Assembly (NCBI GenBank): GCA_964391995.1
Contig: CAYMOM010000019.1
Location: forward strand, 1 to 22,707
Direction: 5' to 3'
Origin: UBA11524 sp964391995
GTDB lineage: Bacteria > Bacillota > Clostridia > Christensenellales > Aristaeellaceae
Length of the DNA: 22,707 nucleotides
Shown piece by piece: positions 1-8,800 of the stretch. Position numbers and translations under genes: made by a program. Within the stretch, counting starts at the first letter, position 1; the number at the start of each line of letters is the position of its first letter. The notes beneath the pieces were generated by a model that ran no database searches, was not told the origin of the DNA, and was given only the letters and a program-made list of their open reading frames with translations.

Positions 1-493
1 CCACGGTAAACCAGGCCTGGGCACGGCATTTGTTCTCCTCCAGCCAGGCGGCAACCTCCTCCATGGAAGCGCCGGCCTTGTACATTTCGTGGGCCTTGAT
101 GATCAAAAGCGTCTGGGGCCCGGAAATGGACAGAGTGTCCACCACGATGAACTTGCGCTCCGGGTATTTTTCCAGCAGCTGCTCCCGGGCGGCGTAAATG
201 GCGTTGATGGTGGCGCTGAGCTTGCTGGAGAAGGCGATGAACAGCAGGTCCTGCTCCTTGAGGATCGGCTCGAAGTACTCCAGGTACACATACTCGTTCA
301 GGGCCGAGGTGGTGGGATGCGCACCGGCGCGCATCTTGTCGTAGTAGGTTTTGTAGTCCATGGTCTGGCCCAGGTCGTCCAGGTATTCCTGGCCCTCCAG
401 GGTGTAGGGCATTTTGACCACGGGCATGTTCATTTCCTGCTGCAGGGCGAAGGGCAGATCGCTGTCGCTGTCCGTCATGATGATGTAGCTCAT
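1..493 (-). CDS. DegV family protein (fatty-acid-binding fold), 3' end outside window
   Basis: The first 164 residues are visible; the gene runs off the left edge, and DegV proteins are usually about 280 aa. The start ATG (491-493) is preceded by GAGGAGG with about 10 nt spacing and gives MSYIIMTDSDSDLP, the usual DegV N-terminus with its acidic TDSxxDLP motif. Further family marks are PTTSALN (residues 60-66), SSKLSATI (89-96) and VVDTLSISGPQTLL (117-130), which line the lipid pocket in this family. Known members bind a fatty acid, and some present it to fatty-acid kinase (FakB). That kinase is not in view, so the exact role is inferred only to family level. The gene is divergent from the pseudouridine synthase gene and has its own promoter at 554-582. 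Confidence 0.9.
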   Translation of the reverse strand, partial: MSYIIMTDSDSDLPFALQQEMNMPVVKMPYTLEGQEYLDDLGQTMDYKTYYDKMRAGAHPTTSALNEYVYLEYFEPILKEQDLLFIAFSSKLSATINAIYAAREQLLEKYPERKFIVVDTLSISGPQTLLIIKAHEMYKAGASMEEVAAWLEENKCRAQAWFTV

Positions 494-553
494 TCCCTGA
501 TAACCTCCTCGTTCGTTGCAATGGGAACCATGATGACAAAATAAATCACAGCC

Positions 554-582
554 ATTTTACCCCGAACCGCCAAAAAAAGCAA
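554..582 (-). promoter_or_regulatory. sigma-A promoter for the degV-family gene
   Basis: Reading the minus strand, TTGCTT (577-582) and TAAAAT (554-559) are separated by exactly 17 nt. The predicted start near 547 leaves a leader of about 50 nt before the GAGGAGG ribosome-binding site. Confidence 0.6.
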
Positions 583-601
583 CCCCCTAACAGAGGCGCC
601 G

Positions 602-686
602 GTCAAGGGCGCTGCCCTTGACAATCCCGCTTAAGGGCGCTGCCCTTAAGAATCCCGCTTAAGGGATTTCATCCCTTAAGAATCCC
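602..686. repeat. Three tandem 28-bp palindromic (hairpin) repeat units
   Basis: Each unit is a perfect stem with a 3-nt loop followed by AATCCC(GC). Unit 1 is GTCAAGGGC-GCT-GCCCTTGAC (602-622). Unit 2 is CTTAAGGGC-GCT-GCCCTTAAG (630-650). Unit 3 is CTTAAGGGAT-TTC-ATCCCTTAAG (658-680). The period is 28 bp. The arms differ between units but compensate, so pairing is kept. Unit 3 plus its tail recurs exactly at 22392-22420. The array lies between two divergent promoters, so it is unlikely to be a simple terminator. It looks like a REP/BIME-type dispersed extragenic repeat; the family name is not known to me. Confidence 0.85.
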
Positions 687-729
687 ATTTTTGTGAAAGC
701 GGCTTGTTGCCGGTCTTGCGGGGTGCAGC

Positions 730-758
730 TTGACGGCGGAATGGGTGACGGGTATACT
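730..758 (+). promoter_or_regulatory. sigma-A promoter for the RluA-family gene
   Basis: TTGACG (730-735) and TATACT (753-758) are spaced by exactly 17 nt. The predicted start near 764-766 lies only about 10 nt before the preferred ATG, so the leader would be extremely short. Confidence 0.65.
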
Positions 759-775
759 GAGGTAGGGTGAGCGAG

Positions 776-1642
776 ATGGAGTTTGTGGTGAAAACGGATG
801 GGTGTAAATTGCGGGATGTGCTCCGCCGGGACATGGGGGTCAGCTATTCCGCCATGAAGTCCGCCAAGTGGGATGGGCGCATCCGTGTGGATGGTGTGCC
901 CACGCCGGTGAATGCGGTGCTGCGGGCAGGCCAGGTGGTCAGCATGGTGTGGCCGGAGGAAAAGCCCCGGTACCGGCTGCGCGGGTATGCGCTGCCGCTG
1001 GACATCGCCTATGAGGATGAGCATCTGCTGGTGATTAACAAGCCTGCGCCCCTGGCCAGCCAGTCCAGCGCCGGGCATCCGGATGATTCCCTGGAGAACG
1101 CGGTGTTTGCGTACCTTGGCTGCCCGGAGGATTTCATCTACCGGCCTGTGAACCGGCTGGACAAGGGCACCAGCGGCCTGATGGCGGTGGCTAAAACGCC
1201 CCATGCCCAGCACAGGCTGCAGCAGCTTTTGCACACCCGGGACTTTCAGCGCATATACTTGGCGGTGGTGGAGGGCGTGCCGGAGCCGGCGCGGGGGACG
1301 ATTGACGCACCCATTGCCAAGGTGGATGCAGCCAGCATCCGCCGCCATGTGTGCCCGGAGGGCAAGCCATCGGTGACCCATTATCAGGTGGAAAGGGTGC
1401 GGGGACAGCGGGCTTTGGTGCGCCTGCGGCTGGAAACCGGGCGCACCCATCAAATCCGCGTGCACATGAGCCACATGGGCTGGCCTGTGTGCGGCGATTT
1501 TCTGTATGGCACGGAGCTGCCCCAGCTGCCGGGCCGGTTTGCCCTGCACTCGGCTGAGGTGGCGCTGGTGCATCCCATCACAGGGGAAAAGCTGCGCCTG
1601 ACGGCTCCCTTGCCGCCGGAAATCAGCGCTTTGCTGGGGTAA
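776..1642 (+). CDS. RluA-family 23S rRNA/tRNA pseudouridine synthase
   Basis: This is a cytoplasmic enzyme that isomerises specific uridines in rRNA or tRNA. It has an N-terminal S4-like RNA-binding segment (about residues 10-60, with K-WDGRIRVDGVPTPVNAVLRAG features). The catalytic domain follows, with the signature RPVNRLDKGTSGL; the catalytic Asp is residue 129. The closing RLETGRTHQIRVHM motif is also present. At 288 aa the length is normal. The ATG at 776 is preferred because AGGG at 764-767 is 8 nt upstream. A GTG at 767 in the same frame is the alternative and would be nearly leaderless with the promoter at 730-758. The family includes RluA/RluC/RluD-like paralogues, and the target base cannot be told from sequence alone. 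It is the only plus-strand gene and overlaps the convergent pyruvyl transferase gene by 20 bp. Confidence 0.93.
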   Translation: MEFVVKTDGCKLRDVLRRDMGVSYSAMKSAKWDGRIRVDGVPTPVNAVLRAGQVVSMVWPEEKPRYRLRGYALPLDIAYEDEHLLVINKPAPLASQSSAGHPDDSLENAVFAYLGCPEDFIYRPVNRLDKGTSGLMAVAKTPHAQHRLQQLLHTRDFQRIYLAVVEGVPEPARGTIDAPIAKVDAASIRRHVCPEGKPSVTHYQVERVRGQRALVRLRLETGRTHQIRVHMSHMGWPVCGDFLYGTELPQLPGRFALHSAEVALVHPITGEKLRLTAPLPPEISALLG

Positions 1643-2744
1643 GGGTGGATGTGGGGCCGTCCAGGGCCTGGGCCAGGCTGGTTTTCAGCCAGTCCATGCC
1701 CCGCTGGCGCATGGCGGAAAGCCTTGCGCTGACCTGCGCCCAGGGAATTTCATCATGGTCAGCATCCAGGCCCAGCTCCCGCATCAGGTTGTCGATGCGG
1801 CTGTTCTTGGATTCCGGGTCATCCTCCCGGTAGCGGCGGAACACCGTGAAGGGCCGTTGCAGAATGCTGGCAAATACCGCCCCGTGAAAGGAATCGGTGC
1901 AAATGTAAGCGGCTTCGTCCAGCCAGCCCAGCCAGGCCTGGGGGGAAAGACCATCTGCCAGCTGATAGGGCTGGCGATAGGCCTGCTCCGTAACGGGAAT
2001 CACCCGGACCTGCAGCCCGGTTTCGCTGGCGCAGCGTTCCACGCGTTCCCAGTAGGATGGATCATCGCCGATGAAGTAGCACAGCAGGTAAGGCTCCTGC
2101 TGGCGGGGATGTTCCGCCAGCGCCTGCCAGGTTTCGCGGGCTTGCAGGCACACCGGGTCGGGCATCACATCCACCGGACGGCCCAGCAGCGGCTCCAGCA
2201 GCTTGGCGCCTTCCCGTTCACGCACGGAAACAGATGAATAGGAACGAATCAGTCCGGCCATGCGCCGGGCTTTTCGTTTGCCGGGCATTTGGCTCACGCC
2301 CAGGCTGGCTGCATAGGCAACGCGGGGTTTGCGGCCGGCAAAATCCAGAAAGTACGCCGGGTTCAGCCACACAGGGGACCAGATCTGATCGCTGCCGGAA
2401 AGCAGCAGGTCATATTGGGCGGCCTGGCGCTTCAGGGCGGCATGGGTGGCGCATACGGGGGACAGGGACATCTGCTGGCTGTAAAAGGGCGCAAAGCTGG
2501 CGCTTTTGCTGCGGGCACCGGCATTGCCGGCCTTGACGGCCCGTTTTTGAAGACCTTCCAGAATCAGTTTGGGGGAATTGCCGCTGCGCAGAAGGTTCAG
2601 CAGCTTTTCCGCCTGGCAGGGACGATAGTCGATATGCTCCGCCTGGTAGCCCAGCTCCTTCACGGCCTTCTGCAGCGCCCAGGCCTGCAGGGTGGAGCCG
2701 TAGTTATCATTATGCAAAAAGGTTATGATGCCGATGCGCTTCAT
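1623..2744 (-). CDS. Polysaccharide pyruvyl transferase family protein
   Basis: The protein is 373 aa. The family (PF04230; CsaB and WcaK-like members) transfers a pyruvyl group from phosphoenolpyruvate to a sugar of a cell-surface polysaccharide. Diagnostic motifs are the N-terminal IGIITFLHNDNYGSTLQAWAL (residues 4-24), GSDQIW (117-122), SVREREG (173-179), MPDPVCL (194-200) and CTDSFHGAVFA (282-292) with the conserved His. The ATG at 2744 is chosen because AGGAGG lies 8 nt upstream; the longer in-frame start at 2774 would lie within the predicted promoter. No signal peptide or membrane segment is visible, so it should act in the cytoplasm. It is 39 nt downstream of the giant glucan-synthase-like gene but has a plausible promoter of its own. 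The acceptor polysaccharide is unknown. Confidence 0.88.
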   Translation of the reverse strand: MKRIGIITFLHNDNYGSTLQAWALQKAVKELGYQAEHIDYRPCQAEKLLNLLRSGNSPKLILEGLQKRAVKAGNAGARSKSASFAPFYSQQMSLSPVCATHAALKRQAAQYDLLLSGSDQIWSPVWLNPAYFLDFAGRKPRVAYAASLGVSQMPGKRKARRMAGLIRSYSSVSVREREGAKLLEPLLGRPVDVMPDPVCLQARETWQALAEHPRQQEPYLLCYFIGDDPSYWERVERCASETGLQVRVIPVTEQAYRQPYQLADGLSPQAWLGWLDEAAYICTDSFHGAVFASILQRPFTVFRRYREDDPESKNSRIDNLMRELGLDADHDEIPWAQVSARLSAMRQRGMDWLKTSLAQALDGPTSTLTPAKR

Positions 2745-2772
2745 GGAATCAACCTCCTGTGTCGATACAGGC

Positions 2773-2802
2773 ATTATACCACGTCAGCTGCCCCGGCGTA
2801 AA
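2773..2802 (-). promoter_or_regulatory. Possible promoter for the pyruvyl transferase gene
   Basis: On the minus strand, TTTACG (2797-2802) and a perfect TATAAT (2773-2778) are spaced by 18 nt. The -35 box lies within the last codons of the upstream giant gene. The -35 match is weak, so read-through from upstream could also supply transcripts. Confidence 0.45.
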
Positions 2803-5800
2803 GGTGTGCGAACCTGATGAATGCGGCCATCGTCTGCCAGGGTGACCCAGCCGGCGGTTACATGCTCCCCGTCACAGGTGAGCAGCGGCTCATCCTGCCC
2901 GGCATGAAAGTGCCAGGTGGAGGCGCCCCACTGCAGCGTGAGGGTGAAACTGTCCCATCCGGGCGGCACCATGGGCCGCAGGCGCACCTGATTGCCGCGC
3001 CGTTCAAAGCCCAGCAGCCTTTCCAGCACCGTGGTATACAGCCGGGCAGCCTGATGGGTTTGCATGTTCCCCGGGCTGCGGCGGACGGGGTTCAGGGCCT
3101 GCACCAGCGCCCATGCCTGCTGGCACCAGCCCATGGCGCAAAGGGCAGGCAGCAGCGGTGCAGCGTCCTCCGGTGCGGATGCCTGCTGCAGGGCGTGGCC
3201 CAGGGCCTCTGCCGTGCGCTCGGTGCAGCCAAGAACTTCCGCCGCCAGGCCCTGGCACGGGATGCTGATGGGGGTATCCTCCTGGAAAAGCGTTCCGGCA
3301 TACCAGCTGCCGGCCCAGCCCAGCTGCTCAATGGCCTGCAAGGCCTGCATGCGGGTATCCTCCAGGTTGCTGCGGGCCTCCGGGGCACAGGGTGCAAACA
3401 GGTGCACCGCTAGGGCAAGCGCCAGCCCCTGGGCAACGCTTTCCCCCTGCGGGGTCAGGGGCAGACCGTGCGTCCCCAGGGGCAGGGAGGTCAGCGCCCG
3501 CAGGCAATGGGTGCGCAGGCTGTCCTGCTGGCTGGTGGAGGGCGGTGTGTGGCACAGGCTTTCCTGTCCGGCAGGAACATCCTCCCCCAGCAGCCAGGGG
3601 ATGGAAGCATCCAGCACGGCGGCATCCCCGGTGCGGCGGACGTACCAGCCGGTCATCAGCGGCAGAAGCAGCCGGGGATCCCCGCTGCGGGCACGCAGGC
3701 CCGTCTGCTCGTGGTGCCACCAGCGCTGCATGTCGCCTTCGGTGCACTGGTGCCGGGCGCAGGCCAGCAGCAGGGCGCGGGCCTGTGCCGGCTGGGTGTG
3801 CAGCAGGGCGGGTATGCACTGGAGCAGGTGCCCGGCGTCCATGGTGCTGCCCCTGGGCGGCAGGGTGAGCGCCTGCCAGGGCAGCAGCCGGTTCATCATC
3901 AGGTCAATGTCCTCCTCCGGGGTGCGGATGGTCAGCCGGTTCAGCCTGTCGGCCCACAGCCTTCGGGCTTCCCGGAAAATAACGGAGGTACCCGTTTCCC
4001 GCAGGCGGGCCAGCAGCAGCTCCAGGTCATCCATTTGCCGGCAGGCGCCCAGCAGCCAGCTAACGGCCTGGCTTCCGCCGGCGGGCAGGCGAAGGGGAAG
4101 GCTCAGCAGGGCCAGGGTGCCGGCCTCGTCCTCCGGGGCGTTCAGGTCGGGCACCTGGCCGAAGCCGTGAAAGGCCAGCGGGCTTACGCATCGGGCCTGG
4201 CAGTCACCCTCCACCAGAGCCAGGCACCCCTGAACCTTTACCCCGGGGGCGGTGGCCGCCACGCAGCCATCCATGGGTGTCAGGCTGGCAAAGGATGCAT
4301 CCCCCATGGCGAAGCGGGCGGCGATGGTCAGCGTCAGGCATATTTCGGCCTGGGCCATGTTTTTCAGCCGCAGGCAGCGGCAGGCAAAGGCGGTTTCGGG
4401 CAGGATGGAGGCGGTGAGGGTCATGTCCAGCCCGTGGCCCAGGCTGTGCCAGCAGGCAGCACCGGGGGAAAGCTGCACCCGGGTGCTCAGCCCTTGGCCC
4501 AGGGGCAGCGGCGTGGGGGTGAAAATGCCCATATCGCCGGAAAGGTAAACGCATTCCGCCGGCATGGTGCACACCGGGTCATCCTCGGCCTGGGTCAAGC
4601 TGCAGCCGGCAAAGGCAGCACTCAGGCCGCTTTCCAGGCACAGGCAGGAGGCCTGCTCCTCCGCCAGCAGGCAGCGCCAGGGTGCGGGTGCTGCAGCGCC
4701 CTGTTCCAGGCGGAGCACCCAGTCCCCGGTTTCCGGCTGGAGGCCGGCGCAGCCGGTGGAAAAGCGCAGCGCCTCGGCAGGCAGGGAGGGTGCTTCCGGA
4801 TTGCTGCAGGCATGGCTGGCGGGCACGGACTGGGCCTGGGCTTCCACCTGCTGCGCCACGGTGCCGGCATCCTCGTAGAGGATGAAACGGGAAGCGGCCT
4901 CAATGGCTTCGCGGGCGCCTGGCTCCAGCTGGGCGCACAGGAGCACCGCACCCCGGCGGCTCCGCAGGGTGGCCTGCGCCCTGTCCCGGGCCTGGGCGGC
5001 CTGGTTCCCCTGGCACAGAACGCACAGGGTGATCTCCTGACCCATCAGCGCCAGCCATTCCGCAGCATCGCCGGCATCCTGCACCAGGGCGCCGCAGCCG
5101 GCGGAGTGGGCCATCACGGTCAGAATGGGCAGCGCCGGGTCAAGGCCCAGCCGGTCAAGGCAGGCGGCGGACAGCTCCAGCGGGCCGATGGCACCCTGCC
5201 GGGGCTGATCACCCCACAGCAGCGGGCCAAACAGCCGGGAAAGCTCCGCTGCCTTGCTCTGGGAAAGGCCCAGCGCATCCGTCATGGTGCGGGCCAGCAG
5301 CCGGGAAAGAGCCAGCAGGCTGCCTACGTCCGACAGCCGCGGCGCCAGGGCCTCCAGGGAGAAAGCTTCCCCCTGGCCCATGAGCCGGGTGACAAACACC
5401 GCCGCCGCCCGGCCCTTGGCACCCAGGCGCAGCCTGGCCCGGAAGGAAAGGCAGGGCGCAGCAAATACGCCCAGGCCGCCATCAGCCAGGGGTGCATCCA
5501 TGGCGGCAGGATGGTGCAGGGTGCGGTTCCGGCCCTGAAAGGCAGTCCTGTCGGTTTCCGCTGCCAGGCCCAGCAGCGGCGCGTGGGTGGAGAGCGCGTG
5601 GCACAGGGTCATAGCAGACTGACCGGGGGTCTGCCGGGTGGCAGTCAGCACCCGATCCTCCGGCCGGGCAGTGACCAGGCTGGAGGCCTGCAGGTCGGGC
5701 GCCAGGCAGCTGGCAATATCCACATGATGCTCCCGGCCCGAAAGGTTTTCCAGCTCGATCATATGGAGAAAGGTACCCTGCACCGGGTCGGTCAGGGCGG

Positions 5801-8800
5801 TCAGGGTGGCCTGCACCGGGCCGCAGGTGCGGATGAACCGCATCTCCCCCTCGGCAAAAAGGGTATCCCCGGGAAGCGCCGGGTCGGTTAGGCGAAAGAC
5901 CTCCGTGCCGGCGCGCAGGTAGAACTGCACACCCTCCACCCGGGTGGGGTCGCCGGTGAAGCGGGTCAGCGGCACACCCCGGGAGCGCATGCATCCCAGG
6001 CCCTGGGCGCTCATGAGCAGCATGGCCTCCGGGCTGCCGATCAGGTGAGCATCCAACGGTGCGCACAGGGGTGCGGCACTGCGGCGGAAGGGTGCCTCCC
6101 GGGGCGCGAGGCCTTCCGGGTGAGTGAGCCTGGCTGGCAGCACGACGGCCGGGTGGCGGCGCTGGTGCAAAAGGGGTGCGGCGGCTGCGGCAGCGGGCAC
6201 GGCGGTGAAGTGCTGCACCAGCGCATTGCCCGTCAGTGCATTGCACAGGGCGCACAGCAGCATGCCCTGGTGGCCGGTAGCGTAGACCTGCACGGGCGCT
6301 TCCTCCGTGCCCTGGGGCAGGTGCGCCGGATCCATGTCCAGGCTTTCGCAGTACCCGTACCGGGTCAGCATACCGCGGCTGCGCAGGCGCATCAGGCTTT
6401 CAAAGGCTGCCTGGGGCGCAAAGGGCAGGCACAGGGCGGCGGCATAGGGCGCGATGACCCTGCGGGTGCTGCAAGGCCCCAGGGCCAGCTCCTTCAGGCC
6501 AAAGGTGCGGCGCTGGTAGTTCAGCTGTGGGTCAAAGGCCCAGCAGCCGCTTTCGGACAGGCCAAACATACCCTCGGCACCGTGCCTGCGCTGGGCGCGG
6601 ATCACGGCCCGGAGGGTGCGGGCCATCATGGTATAGGGCGCTGCGGGCAAGAGCAGCACGGGCAGCAGGTAATCGCTGGCGGTGCCATGGGGGCTGACAT
6701 AGGGCGTGTCCCGGACCAGACGCACAAGGATGCGGTTCAGCCTGGACAGGTGCGCCGGGGGAACCTCCCGCCGCATGACAGCCACAAAGCTCAAAAGCAG
6801 CGCCTGGCTGGCATACAGGCTGTGGTGCTGTGGGCTGAGGGCGCCCTTCGCGGCATCAAAGCCGGTGGAGAAAAGCTGCGCCTGGCTGTCATACAGGCGG
6901 GAAAGCTCCATCCCGGCGGCAAAGGCATCCACCTGGGCAGGCAGGCCGGCAAAGGTTTCCGGCATTTGGGGCAGCAGGCTGCGCAGGCCCTGGGCCAGGG
7001 TGGTCAGGCAGGCGCACAGCAGGCCGCAGTCCTGGCTGTCCACAAAGGCCGGCTGAACGGGGGCCAGGGTGTCCAGAACATAGGTCTGATAGGGCAGGCC
7101 ATGCCACAGGGGCAGGCGGCACAGGGTATCCATGGTGGAGGAAACCCGGCTGCACAGGGTCTTGGCGTCCATCAGCCCCAGTTCCTCCGCAGCCAGGCAG
7201 GAGAGCAGATACAGGCCCATGTCCCCTGGGGTGGTGGTTTTTGCCGTGCCGCGCCAGGGTTTTTGCTGCAGGCTGCCGGGCGGCAGGTGATGGGTGGCTC
7301 CGGTGACGGTTTCCTCGAAAAAGTGCCAGGTGGCCTGGGCGATCTCCAGCAGGGGAAGCTCCATGCGTTTGGCAGGCATGGGGGAAGAAAGGGGCGCATC
7401 CAGCCAGGGATGAACCAGGGGGAAGCATACGAAGGCCAGCGCCAGTGCCACCCCGGGGAGGAACACCGGCTGAAGGGCCAGGGCAGCTGTGCCCAGGGTG
7501 ATGGCGGCCAGGCACTGGCTCCAGTTTTCCCAAACAGAAAGGCCGGCGGACGCAAAGACCGGCTGCCTGTCCAGCAGGCCTCTGTGGGTAACGAAGCTGC
7601 GCCACAGGGCACGGAGGATGGCATCCCCCTGAACGGCGGCCTGCAGGGGAAGTTCCACCAGCCTGGCAGGCGTCTGCACCGGCGCCAGCAGCGCCAGCAG
7701 GGTCAGGGGCAGGCTGCGGCAGAGCACCCCGTAGAGGAAAAGCAGCAGGCGGCACAGGGGCACAAGGCTGCGGCGCAGGCGTTGGCGCAGCTGATATTTG
7801 CTAGCGGAGGAAAGGGGATTCCGCCGCAGGCCATCGGGGGTTTGCACATGGGGCAGCAGCCAGGGAAGCAACTGCCAATCCCCCCTGGTGTGCCTGTGGA
7901 GCCGGGCCAGCCAGCCATCCAGCGTGACAGGCGGCTGGGTGAAGAAAAGGGTGGCGTGATCCGTGGCGCAGCCGGACAGCGCGCCCTCCAGCCAGCGGTG
8001 GCACAGGGATGCGCCGGGCGTCAGCCAGCCCTCGGTGGATTCCCAGAGGGCATCAGGCCTGTAAAGGCAGCACCCGGGCTCCGGCTGGGCCCACAGGCCA
8101 ATGGGACTGCGGATGCCGGCTGCGTCCACCGCTGCGCCGGGCAGCAGCATGCTGCAGCCGCGCAGGCCCTGGGCGGTGTGGCGGCGCTGGTTCAGGGGAT
8201 GGGTCAGCGCGCCCAGCAGCGGCAGCAGGCTGCCGGGGGTGGGAATGCTGCGGGCATCCAGGGCCAGCACATAGGCATAGCGGCGGTGAAAGGCGCTGGG
8301 CGGAAGGCTGGCAGCATCGAAGGCATCGCTGCATTCACCCTGGACGATCAGCCGGTTCAGGCTTTCCAGGGCACCCTGGCGGCGCTGCCGGCCTGTGTAG
8401 GCGTGCTGGCCTGCATCCCAGCTGCGGCGGCGCTGCAGGTAAAGGAAGCGCCCGCCATCGCCATCCGCGGCGGTTGCAGCCATGCGGGCGGCGGTTACAA
8501 TGCTCTCATCCCCGCTGCTGACCTGGGTGATACAGTCCTCATAATCCGCCAGCAGCAGGCAGTCCACCGGGCCATGGGTAAAGGCCTTCCGGGCCAGCAG
8601 CAGCCGGCGGACAGCCTGCACGGCCTGAGTGCCGTTCCGGAGCACGGCAGGCAGAACCAGCAGCACCCGGGCGTTTTCCTCCAGGTGGGTGATGGACATG
8701 CGGGGCAGGGGTGCAGGCGGATGCAGGCGGCGCAGGGCATCCGCCAGGGCGTGGGTCAGGCAGCTCCATACGCCCAGGAAAAACGGCAGTGCCCACAGGG

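Noticed and set aside
659..1573. Minus-strand 304-codon frame opposite the pseudouridine synthase, ending in FLRDEIP
   Set aside because: The plus-strand frame has the RLDxxTSG catalytic motif. The FLRDEIP tail is only the translated hairpin repeat, which gives the same tail in an unrelated frame at 22393.
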